15,213 nucleotides of DNA from positions 1 to 15,213 of the forward strand of contig USEF01000022.1 in assembly GCA_900553475.1 (NCBI GenBank), in the 5' to 3' direction. This document shows, piece after piece, positions 7,187 through 13,275 of the stretch. The number at the start of each line of letters is the position of its first letter. The first letter of the stretch is position 1. The position numbers and the translations under genes were made by a program. Origin of the DNA: an uncultured Collinsella sp. (GTDB taxonomy: Bacteria; Actinomycetota; Coriobacteriia; Coriobacteriales; Coriobacteriaceae). Under the pieces are notes generated by a model. The model made no database searches. It worked only from the letters and a program-made list of their open reading frames with translations, and had not been told where the DNA came from.

Positions 7187-8040
7187 TACTGCTGCACCTC
7201 CTTGGACCTCGTGGCCTTAAGCTGAATCATGGAGATGGCTACGACCAGGATGCAGAAGATAACTGCCTTGGCCTGACCGATGCCCTGCCATGCGATACCG
7301 GCACGCGAATAGAACGTGTTGTAGATGTTCAGGGCGAGCATCTCGGTGGAGTGCGCGGGGGCGCCGCCGGTAAGGGCGAGGTTCTGGTCGAACAGCTTAA
7401 AGCCGTTGGTGATGGACAGGAACAGGCAGATAGTGATGGTCGGCATCAGGTTAGGGATCTTAACCTTCCAAAACGTCTGCCATGCCGTGGCACCGTCGAC
7501 CTTGGCGGCCTCGATGTAGTCGGACGGAATGGACTGCAGACCAGCGATGTAGATGATCATCATGTAGCCGACCTGCTGCCACAGGGTCAGGATGATAAGG
7601 CCCCAGAAGCCAGCAGCAGAGTTAAGGGCGATGAGCTGGGCGCCCACGTTGGAGAGCAGGCAGTTGATCAGAATCTGCCAGATGTAGCCCAGCACGATGC
7701 CGCCGATCAGGTTAGGCATAAAGAAGATCGTACGGAAGATGTTGGTGCCCTTGAGCGCTTTGCGGGTGAGCGCCTGCGCGATGGCGAGGGCGATCACGTT
7801 GATGAGCACCGTCGACAGGAAGGCAAACGCCACGGTAAAGAAGAACGACGTGGCAAACTGCGGATCGGACAGTGCGCGCACGTAGTTCTCGATACCGACA
7901 AAGTGCGTGTTGTTGATGGTAATAAACTGGCAGAACGAGAGATAGAAACCCTGGATAAAGGGGATCACGAACCCGATCATAAACGCCAGACACGTGGGCA
8001 GCATAAAGAGCGGCCACCAGCGCTTGAGTGCTTTGCCCAT
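7186..8040 (-). CDS. ABC sugar importer permease, MalF-like
   Basis: This second inner-membrane subunit of the CUT1 importer has 284 residues with six predicted membrane spans and the EAA loop at 177-200 (EAAKVDGATAWQTFWKVKIP). It lacks the large periplasmic loop of enteric MalF, as is usual for Gram-positive relatives such as MsmF. Start ATG 8040 is preceded by GAAAGGA. The gene lies 87 bp after the binding-protein gene, with a strong hairpin in the gap, and overlaps the next permease by one base. Pairing with the MalG-like product is expected from the family. Substrate specificity is an inference from the neighbouring malQ, glgP and regulator. Confidence 0.92.
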   Translation of the reverse strand: MGKALKRWWPLFMLPTCLAFMIGFVIPFIQGFYLSFCQFITINNTHFVGIENYVRALSDPQFATSFFFTVAFAFLSTVLINVIALAIAQALTRKALKGTNIFRTIFFMPNLIGGIVLGYIWQILINCLLSNVGAQLIALNSAAGFWGLIILTLWQQVGYMMIIYIAGLQSIPSDYIEAAKVDGATAWQTFWKVKIPNLMPTITICLFLSITNGFKLFDQNLALTGGAPAHSTEMLALNIYNTFYSRAGIAWQGIGQAKAVIFCILVVAISMIQLKATRSKEVQQ

Positions 8041-8060
8041 AGAAGGGTCCTTTCAATATG

Positions 8061-8096
8061 CAGGGGGCGGGCAAACCAACGTCTGCCCGCCCCCTG
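8061..8096 (-). other. Strong intercistronic hairpin after the binding-protein gene
   Basis: A perfect 13-bp, very GC-rich stem (8061-8073 with 8084-8096) with a 10-nt loop lies between the binding-protein stop and the MalF-like ribosome binding site. No U-tract follows on the minus strand. In other bacteria, hairpins at this place protect the upstream binding-protein mRNA and lower expression of the permeases; that role is inferred here. Confidence 0.75.
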
Positions 8097-8127
8097 TCGC
8101 TAATCAGATAGCTTGGGCAGCAACTGC

Positions 8128-9444
8128 TTACTCGGAAGCAGCCTTCTCGGTCTTCCAGCCATCGACGAAGGCGTTCTTGACGCCGTCCCACTTGCTGTTG
8201 TCGGCAGCATAGGCAATCAGAGCCTGCTTGAGGTTCTTCTTCCACTCCTCAGAGGGGATGTAAACGAAGTCCCAAGCGACGGTCTTCTTGCCGTCCTTGG
8301 CCATGGCAACGGCCTGCTGCGAGAAGACGTTGGTGGTCTCCTTAGCGCTCTTGAACGGGGCAGTCAGACCCATCTTGTCAGCGATGATGCTGGTGGCGGT
8401 GTCAGAAGTGACGCACCAATACATGAAGTCCTCGGTGGCCTTCTGGGCATCCTCGGAAGCCTGGGAGCTGACGCACCAGTAGTTCTCGCCGCCGGAGCAC
8501 AGGCCCTGGTTCTCCTCGCCGTCGACACCGATGTAGATGGGCATCATGCCAATCTGATCGTCGGTCATGCCGGCCTTGGTGAGGTCAGCGTAGGCCCAAG
8601 AACCGTTCTGATAGAAGACGGCCTTGCCGGTTGCGAACTCGTTGGTGGCGTCGTCGCCGGTCTTGGAGGCAAGCTGCGAAGGATCGCAGGTGGAGTCGGT
8701 GATGTACAGGTCGAAAATCTGCTTGAAGTTGTCGAGATACTCGCCCTTGATCTCGTCGTCCTCCTGGTTGTGCTCCTTCTCGAACTCGTAGTAGAGCGGG
8801 AGGTTGGCGAGGTGGGTGGTGTAGCGCCAGCTGGAGGAGTCATCCATGCCGGCGGAAGTAAAGGCACCCTCAACACCAAGCTCGTCCTTGCGGGCCTGGA
8901 TGTCGTCGGCACAAGCCTTCAGCTTGTCGAAGGAGTTGATGTCCTCGGCCTTGTAGCCAGCCTTCTCGAGCAGCTGCTTGTTGTAGATGATGCCGTAGCT
9001 CTCCTGGACCCAGTCGATACCCAGATCCTTGCCGTCGGACTGCAGAGCCAGGGAGTCGTCAATGAGCTCACCGCGAAGCTTGGTATCGGACAGGTCGGCG
9101 CAGTAATCCTTCCAGTTCTTAAGGCCGGTGGGGCCGTTGACCTGGAACAGGGTCGGAGCGGAGCTCTTGGACATCTCGGACTTGAGCTTCTCCTCGTAGG
9201 TGTTGGAGGCGGCGGTCACGATCTTGACCTCGACGCCCTTCTCCTTCTTATAGGCCTTGGCGATCTCCTTCCACTCCTTATCGACCTCGGGCTTGAATTG
9301 GAGGAAGTAGACCTCGGCAGCGTCACCAGAAGCAGAGGAGCCGGAGCCGGCAGAACCACCGCAGCCCACGAGACCCAGACCAAGAACCGCAGCCGCGGAA
9401 CCAGCAAAGCCCAGGAACTGCCTTCTGCTCATTTCGTTCTTCAT
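8128..9444 (-). CDS. ABC sugar importer substrate-binding lipoprotein
   Basis: This is the extracellular sugar-binding protein (family 1 solute-binding protein) of the importer, 438 residues and first gene of the operon. The N-terminus has a twin-arginine-like SRRQFLG (6-12), a hydrophobic stretch rich in Ala, Gly and Leu, and a lipobox LVGC with C28. This suggests a lipoprotein anchored to the membrane surface, possibly exported by Tat. A short Gly/Ser linker follows. Domain features include the N-terminal strand EVYFLQFKPEVDKEW, TLFQVNGPTGLKNW, YGIIYNKQLLEKAGY, and a C-terminal GLTAPFKS region typical of such proteins. ATG 9444 is preferred because AAAGGGGGG sits 6 bases upstream; GTG 9462 would place the ribosome binding site inside the gene. 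Ligand is probably a maltooligosaccharide by context, but not demonstrated. Confidence 0.92.
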   Translation of the reverse strand: MKNEMSRRQFLGFAGSAAAVLGLGLVGCGGSAGSGSSASGDAAEVYFLQFKPEVDKEWKEIAKAYKKEKGVEVKIVTAASNTYEEKLKSEMSKSSAPTLFQVNGPTGLKNWKDYCADLSDTKLRGELIDDSLALQSDGKDLGIDWVQESYGIIYNKQLLEKAGYKAEDINSFDKLKACADDIQARKDELGVEGAFTSAGMDDSSSWRYTTHLANLPLYYEFEKEHNQEDDEIKGEYLDNFKQIFDLYITDSTCDPSQLASKTGDDATNEFATGKAVFYQNGSWAYADLTKAGMTDDQIGMMPIYIGVDGEENQGLCSGGENYWCVSSQASEDAQKATEDFMYWCVTSDTATSIIADKMGLTAPFKSAKETTNVFSQQAVAMAKDGKKTVAWDFVYIPSEEWKKNLKQALIAYAADNSKWDGVKNAFVDGWKTEKAASE

Positions 9445-9532
9445 TACAATCCCCCCTTTCACACCGTGGCGGCACCCTTTGCCGCCGCCTTCGGAGATTG
9501 GCTCGGGGACTTTGCCCCTTTTGCTGATTTGT

Positions 9533-9561
9533 ACGATACGCTATTTGGCTAGTTGTTTGAA
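9533..9561 (-). promoter_or_regulatory. Probable promoter of the ABC operon
   Basis: On the minus strand a -10 TATCGT (9533-9538) lies 17 bp from a -35 TTCAAA (9556-9561), and the -35 falls inside the palindrome at 9553-9564. The regulator gene has nearly the same arrangement: the same -10, 17-bp spacing and an operator over the -35. A second weak candidate, TTGTTT (9634-9639) with TATCAA (9611-9616), overlaps the upstream operator. Assigned by eye. Confidence 0.45.
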
Positions 9562-9564
9562 CAA
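9553..9564 (+). promoter_or_regulatory. Predicted operator O1 of the ABC operon
   Basis: TTGTTTGAACAA differs at one base from the consensus TTGTTTAAACAA and overlaps the predicted -35 of the ABC operon promoter. It lies about 110 bp upstream of the binding-protein start. Confidence 0.6.
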
Positions 9565-9627
9565 ATATTACTAGAGCGGTAGAAAAACTTCGGTGAACGG
9601 TAATTTCAACTTGATACTTGACAAGTT

Positions 9628-9639
9628 TTGTATAAACAA
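9628..9639 (+). promoter_or_regulatory. Predicted operator O2 of the ABC operon
   Basis: TTGTATAAACAA differs at one base from the consensus. It is centred 75 bp from O1, close to a whole number of helical turns, so the two sites could be bridged by one protein complex. It also resembles the TTGTATATACAA-type operator known for TreR of Bacillus subtilis. Confidence 0.55.
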
Positions 9640-9658
9640 TTATTTGTTATCGAATGCA

Positions 9659-9711
9659 GAGAAACCGCCCGGTCAAGCCGATGCATCGTCGGTTTGACCG
9701 GGCGTTTTCTC
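9659..9711 (-). terminator. Long terminator hairpin after the regulator gene (bidirectional form)
   Basis: A 23-bp stem (9659-9681 with 9689-9711, one mismatch and one G:T pair) with a 7-nt loop lies 39 bases past the regulator stop. Both sides carry T-rich tails (GTTTCTCTG on the minus strand, TTTTCTCTTTG on the plus). It should end the regulator transcript before the ABC operon promoter and block read-through in the other direction. Confidence 0.85.
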
Positions 9712-9750
9712 TTTGAGGGCATGAGTCTCGTCAGGCTGCGAGCTAGCCGG

Positions 9751-10470
9751 CTATCGCTTGGAATTGACGCGGTAATGGAAGATCTCGGGGTGTGTGCGAG
9801 TGTGCGTCACCTCAAACAAGATGCCATCCGAGGTGTACGACTGACTCTCCATGACGGCAACGCAGTTGTATTTGCCGAGGTCAAGATAGCTGCAGTCTTC
9901 ATCGTTGGCGAGCTCGACACTCACCGTACGGCGGCTCGCCATCACTTTGACACCGCGCTTGTGCTCCAGATAGCCGTAAATAGAATCTGCCGCGATCTCG
10001 GGGGTCAGGCCCTTGGCGATCGACGCCAAAAAATAGCCATGGTCCACTTGGCGCGCGTTGCCGTTGAGGCTTCGGACACGCACTACGCGAATCAGCTCCT
10101 CGCCCACCCTAAAGCCCAGGCGACAAGAGAGCTGCTCGGTGCAAATCAAATGTTCAAAGGACTTAACGACCGTCGATGCAACGGCATTGTTGCGCTTTGC
10201 AAACTCGCCAAACGACTCAACCTCTTCGAGTGCGCCCAACATGTCGGTTTCGCCCTTAAGCCAAATAACGCGCACGCCCTTGCCGTGTATGGGCTGCACA
10301 AACATCCCGTCGGCCAGCATGCTCAAAGCGCGGCGGACGGTATTGCGCGTGCAGCCAAATTCCGCGGTCAGCTCGGCTTCGGTTGGCAGCATCTCCTGAA
10401 ACGCATAGGTCCCATTAATGATGCGCGAGCGTATTTCTCGGTAGATTCCTTCGTATATCGCTTTTGGCAT
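9751..10470 (-). CDS. GntR-family transcriptional regulator with UTRA domain (TreR-like)
   Basis: This is a sugar-responsive transcription factor of the HutC/UTRA branch, 239 residues. The winged helix-turn-helix spans about 1-70 and includes LPTEAELTAEFGCTRNTVRR and the wing IHGKGVRV. The UTRA effector domain spans about 85-235, with YLDLGKYNCVAVMESQSY and a final FEVTHTRTHPEIFHYRV, a pattern close to TreR (trehalose-6-phosphate-responsive) proteins. The start ATG 10470 has GAGGTG 5 bases upstream. It is transcribed divergently from the PTS gene, and its promoter carries an operator-like palindrome, so autoregulation is likely. Five matching palindromes in the window lie at the sugar genes. 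The inducer may be a phosphorylated disaccharide made by the PTS, but this is inference; I withhold the symbol treR because no trehalose enzyme is present. Confidence 0.9.
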   Translation of the reverse strand: MPKAIYEGIYREIRSRIINGTYAFQEMLPTEAELTAEFGCTRNTVRRALSMLADGMFVQPIHGKGVRVIWLKGETDMLGALEEVESFGEFAKRNNAVASTVVKSFEHLICTEQLSCRLGFRVGEELIRVVRVRSLNGNARQVDHGYFLASIAKGLTPEIAADSIYGYLEHKRGVKVMASRRTVSVELANDEDCSYLDLGKYNCVAVMESQSYTSDGILFEVTHTRTHPEIFHYRVNSKR

Positions 10471-10505
10471 TGTTTCACCTCTACATTATTTATTTCCGGC
10501 TAGGC

Positions 10506-10534
10506 ACGATAGCATTTCTTAAAGTTGTTTAAAC
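10506..10534 (-). promoter_or_regulatory. Probable promoter of the regulator gene
   Basis: On the minus strand a -10 TATCGT (10506-10511), preceded by TGC as in extended -10 promoters, lies 17 bp from a poor -35 (GTTTAA, 10529-10534). The -35 falls inside the operator at 10525-10536, the same geometry as at the ABC operon. Confidence 0.45.
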
Positions 10535-10536
10535 CG
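10525..10536 (+). promoter_or_regulatory. Predicted operator at the regulator promoter
   Basis: TTGTTTAAACCG matches 10 of 12 consensus positions and includes GTTTAAAC. It overlaps the predicted -35 of the regulator gene, consistent with autorepression. Confidence 0.55.
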
Positions 10537-10619
10537 AATATCGGTAAAGCAACAGGATTTAACCGTTGACGGTTTCTGTCGTGCCCAAATCGGTTTCGCT
10601 CAAAACTGCCAGCACGACA
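10533..10619. repeat. Further palindromes in the regulator-PTS intergenic region
   Basis: Three inverted repeats are present: ACCGA-ATA-TCGGT (10533-10545), abutting the operator; AACCGT-TG-ACGGTT (10561-10574); and TGTCGTGC with GCACGACA (10577-10584 and 10612-10619). The last ends just upstream of the PTS -10 box. They do not match the GntR-type consensus and may be sites for another regulator, such as a global carbon control protein. Confidence 0.4.
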
Positions 10620-10633
10620 ATCGTCTGGTCCTC

Positions 10634-10639
10634 TACAAT
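10634..10639 (+). promoter_or_regulatory. Probable -10 box of the PTS gene
   Basis: TACAAT, identical to the malQ -10, lies 60 bases upstream of the PTS start codon. No good -35 is visible at 16-18 bp; the right arm of the GCACGACA inverted repeat occupies that place, which might point to an activator. Confidence 0.45.
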
Positions 10640-10646
10640 GAATCCA

Positions 10647-10658
10647 TTGTTTAAACGT
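10647..10658 (+). promoter_or_regulatory. Predicted operator of the PTS gene
   Basis: TTGTTTAAACGT matches 10 of 12 consensus positions. It starts 8 bases after the -10 box, so it would cover the transcription start, a standard repression position. Confidence 0.55.
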
Positions 10659-10699
10659 TTCCCCACGCGCAACGCGCCTCGATATTCGGAAGGCAGAAC

Positions 10700-13150
10700 A
10701 TGCTGCAAAAAATCCAACGTTTTGGCGGGGCAATGTTCGCTCCCGCCATGCTGTTTTCTATATCGGGCCTCATGGTCGGCGTCTCCGCTCTCGCAACGAC
10801 TGCGGACATCGTCGGCGATCTAGCCGTATACGGAACCCCTTGGTACGTTTTTTGGGCCATCATCCAGCGCGGCTCATGGACGGTCTTTAAACGCCTCCCG
10901 CTCCTTTTTGCCGTAGCGCTGCCTATCGGTCTTGCCCAAAAGCAACCGGCACGCTGCTGCCTCGAGGCACTCGTGGCCTATTTTGCCTATTGCTTCTTTT
11001 TGAGCGAGATCATTAAGCTGAGCGGAGACAACCTTGGGCTTAAGTACCCGTCATCTTTGACCCCCGCCAACGGTATCACCGTCATCGACGGCATCAAGAC
11101 GCTCGACACCGGCATTATCGGCCCGCTGGTGGTATCGGCAACCGTCGTCGCCATCCATGACCGCTTCTACGATGCCAAGGTTCCCGATTGGCTCGGCACC
11201 TTCTCGGGCTCCTCGCTGGTCTACCTCATCAGCTTTTTTGCCGTGTTTGCCCTTGCCGCTATCTCGGCCGCCATCGTGCCCTCCGTATACGCAATGACCG
11301 AAACGCTGCGCCATGCACTTACGAGCGTCGGCCCCTTTGGCGTGGGCATCTTTGTGTTTTTGGAGCGAGCGCTCGAGCCCATGGGGCTGCACCACCTGCT
11401 CTACATGCCGATCTACTACGACAACCTGGTCATTAACGACGGCATCTACGCCACGTGGAGCAGCTTGCTCCCCATCCTCTCCCATAGCACGCGCCCCCTT
11501 AATGAACTTGCGCCGTGGGCCGGTTTTACCGCCACCGGCTGGGTCAAGCTCTTTGGCCTTCCTGCCATCGCAGCCGCGTTCTACTCCACCGCAAAACCAG
11601 AGCGCCGCGCCGGCCTCAGGGTCATCCTTGTTCCCGCCATCATCGCCTCGGTGGTTTGCGGCGTTACCGAGCCACTCGAGTTTCTCTTTATGTTCACCCA
11701 CCCCGGGCTCTTTTTTCTCTATGCCGTCTTATCGTCTTGCCTTGCCACAACCATGAATCTCTTTGGCATCGTCGGCATCTTCTCGGGCGGCCTCATGGAG
11801 ATGGCAGCCTTCAACTTTATTCCGCTCATGCGCACGCATGCCGGTGCCTATCTTTTGGCGCTCGGTATCGGCCTTGCCTTTAGCCTCATCTTTTTTGTTA
11901 GTTTTCGAGCACTCATCTTGGTCTATGACCTTAAGACGCCGGGCCGCGAGGATCATGTCGCCAATCGCGCGGCAATCGATCGTTTGACGGAAAGCGGCTT
12001 TGCCAAAGAGCAATCTCCCAATGACGAGGTCAATAGTCAATCCGATCAAGATCACGTCCTCGCTGAGCGGGTAATTCAGCTTTTAGGTGGCGTTGGCAAT
12101 ATCGTGGGCGCAACCAACTGCGCCACGCGCCTGCGCGTCGAGGTCGCAGACCCTTCTATCGTTGCAGATAACGCGTCGTTTGTCGCGGTGGGCGCCAAAG
12201 GCCTCATCATTACGGGCAAGACCGCCCAGGTGATCATCGGCATCTCCGTTCCCCGCGTTAAAGAGCATTTTGACCAGATCATGGGCCTCGAGCCGGGATT
12301 TGTGCCCACCACCTCGGCCTCCCCTGCCGCCAGCGCAGCCCATAAGCGCGGCGATATTTGCTTCTTCGATATCGACGGAACGCTCGCCTGGCAAGACCCT
12401 CGAGCGGCACAAGAGCTTCCCGAGAGCGAGCGTGACCTGTCCCCCTATCCCAACGAGGCGGTCTCGCAGGCCATCCGCGATTTCGTTGCAAATGGCAACA
12501 TGGCCTTTATCTGCACAGGACGCACCCTCAGCTGCATCCACCCCAAACTTCTTGAGCTGCCCTGGACCGGCATCGTCTGTCTTGCGGGCGGTTACGCCGA
12601 GATCAACGGACACGCAATTCGCGATCTGTCGATGACGCCCAGTATGCTGCAGCGTCTTGCCCCCTATCTTGAGCAATCGGGCGAGGTCATCCGCTTTGAG
12701 GGCCTCAACGGCGTCGTGCGCATGAGTGCCGATGCCCCCGATGCTCCCGGATACGCGCGCACCCTGGGCGACGCAGTCACGCAGCTGCAACATTACAGTG
12801 TCTACAAGATCTTGATGTCTACATCGCTCGCCAACCACATCGCTCAAGATAAGACACTTGAGCCGCTGCTGTGCTTTAACGAGCTCGAACTCGAGGTAAC
12901 CGAAATCTCGCCCCGCGAATGCACGAAGCGCGGGGGCATCCAGTCTGTACTCGACGCCCTCGACCCCCACCACGGAACCGTATACGGCATTGGCGACGCC
13001 AGCAATGACGTCTCGCTGATGAACGCCGTCGATGTCGGTATCGCCATGGGCAATGCGCCGGACTATCTCAAGGATAAGGCCGATTACGTGACCGACACCG
13101 TCGATCACGACGGTGTCGTTGCGGCGCTCGAGCATTTTAGGCTGATTTAG
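10700..13150 (+). CDS. PTS alpha-glucoside EIICB permease fused to a HAD phosphatase
   Basis: One uninterrupted 816-residue frame carries three modules. Residues 1 to about 415 form a glucose-superfamily EIIC membrane domain similar in layout to MalX/GlvC, with GVTEPLEF at 321-328 and a closing LKTPGRED. Residues about 450-530 form EIIB, with phosphorylation site C474 in NCATRLRVEV. After a Pro/Ala/Ser-rich linker (about 531-550), a complete Cof-type HAD-IIB phosphatase follows: D557 and D559 in FFDIDGT, T606 in CTGR, K743 in CTKRGG, and D766/D770 in GIGDASNDVSLM. EIICB would import a disaccharide as its 6-phosphate, using EIIA, HPr and EI encoded elsewhere; the HAD domain could then dephosphorylate it. 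Members such as MalX end after EIIB at about 530 residues. Start ATG 10700 has GGAAGG 6 bases upstream. The substrate (maltose, trehalose or another alpha-glucoside) is not fixed by sequence. Confidence 0.92.
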   Translation: MLQKIQRFGGAMFAPAMLFSISGLMVGVSALATTADIVGDLAVYGTPWYVFWAIIQRGSWTVFKRLPLLFAVALPIGLAQKQPARCCLEALVAYFAYCFFLSEIIKLSGDNLGLKYPSSLTPANGITVIDGIKTLDTGIIGPLVVSATVVAIHDRFYDAKVPDWLGTFSGSSLVYLISFFAVFALAAISAAIVPSVYAMTETLRHALTSVGPFGVGIFVFLERALEPMGLHHLLYMPIYYDNLVINDGIYATWSSLLPILSHSTRPLNELAPWAGFTATGWVKLFGLPAIAAAFYSTAKPERRAGLRVILVPAIIASVVCGVTEPLEFLFMFTHPGLFFLYAVLSSCLATTMNLFGIVGIFSGGLMEMAAFNFIPLMRTHAGAYLLALGIGLAFSLIFFVSFRALILVYDLKTPGREDHVANRAAIDRLTESGFAKEQSPNDEVNSQSDQDHVLAERVIQLLGGVGNIVGATNCATRLRVEVADPSIVADNASFVAVGAKGLIITGKTAQVIIGISVPRVKEHFDQIMGLEPGFVPTTSASPAASAAHKRGDICFFDIDGTLAWQDPRAAQELPESERDLSPYPNEAVSQAIRDFVANGNMAFICTGRTLSCIHPKLLELPWTGIVCLAGGYAEINGHAIRDLSMTPSMLQRLAPYLEQSGEVIRFEGLNGVVRMSADAPDAPGYARTLGDAVTQLQHYSVYKILMSTSLANHIAQDKTLEPLLCFNELELEVTEISPRECTKRGGIQSVLDALDPHHGTVYGIGDASNDVSLMNAVDVGIAMGNAPDYLKDKADYVTDTVDHDGVVAALEHFRLI

Positions 13151-13187
13151 GCACACTCCATCAAACGCACGCCCGTTGTCCTAAATC
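13144..13187 (+). other. Possible stem overlapping the PTS stop codon
   Basis: GATTTAGG (13144-13151) and CCTAAATC (13180-13187) are perfect 8-bp complements with a 28-nt loop. There is no U-tract, so this is not a clear terminator, and none is visible between the PTS gene and the prenyl synthase gene. Confidence 0.3.
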
Positions 13188-13219
13188 GCCAAAACTGCCG
13201 CGCCAAACGCCCTGATGTG

Positions 13220-13242
13220 GCAATATGTTGTCTGCATATTGC
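13220..13242. promoter_or_regulatory. Palindrome upstream of the polyprenyl synthase gene
   Basis: GCAATATG (13220-13227) and CATATTGC (13235-13242) are perfect 8-bp inverted arms separated by 7 bases. It is AT-rich against its surroundings and is followed at once by a smaller GCAT-CA-ATGC. It looks like a binding site for a dimeric regulator. The ATG at 13225 lies inside it, which argues against that codon as the gene start. Confidence 0.45.
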
Positions 13243-13275
13243 ATCAATGCAACCTCAGAAAGAATGCGAGAACCC

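Noticed and set aside
8113..9552. Long open frame antisense to the binding-protein gene
   Set aside because: It lies opposite a gene with a signal peptide, lipobox and family motifs; its Leu/Val/Gly-rich translation looks like a strand shadow.
9618..9650. A plus-strand promoter starting with TTGACA upstream of the long hairpin
   Set aside because: The TTGACA is good but no acceptable -10 follows at 16-18 bp, and a transcript would meet the 9659-9711 terminator at once.
10700..13150. Two separate genes (PTS permease and phosphatase) joined by a sequencing error
   Set aside because: The frame is continuous, the junction is a typical Pro/Ala/Ser linker, and there is no ribosome binding site or overlapping stop/start at the domain boundary. 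It could still be confirmed by resequencing.
12083..13156. Open frame antisense to the EIIB-HAD region
   Set aside because: The sense strand has intact EIIB and HAD catalytic motifs; the antisense translation shows no known domain.
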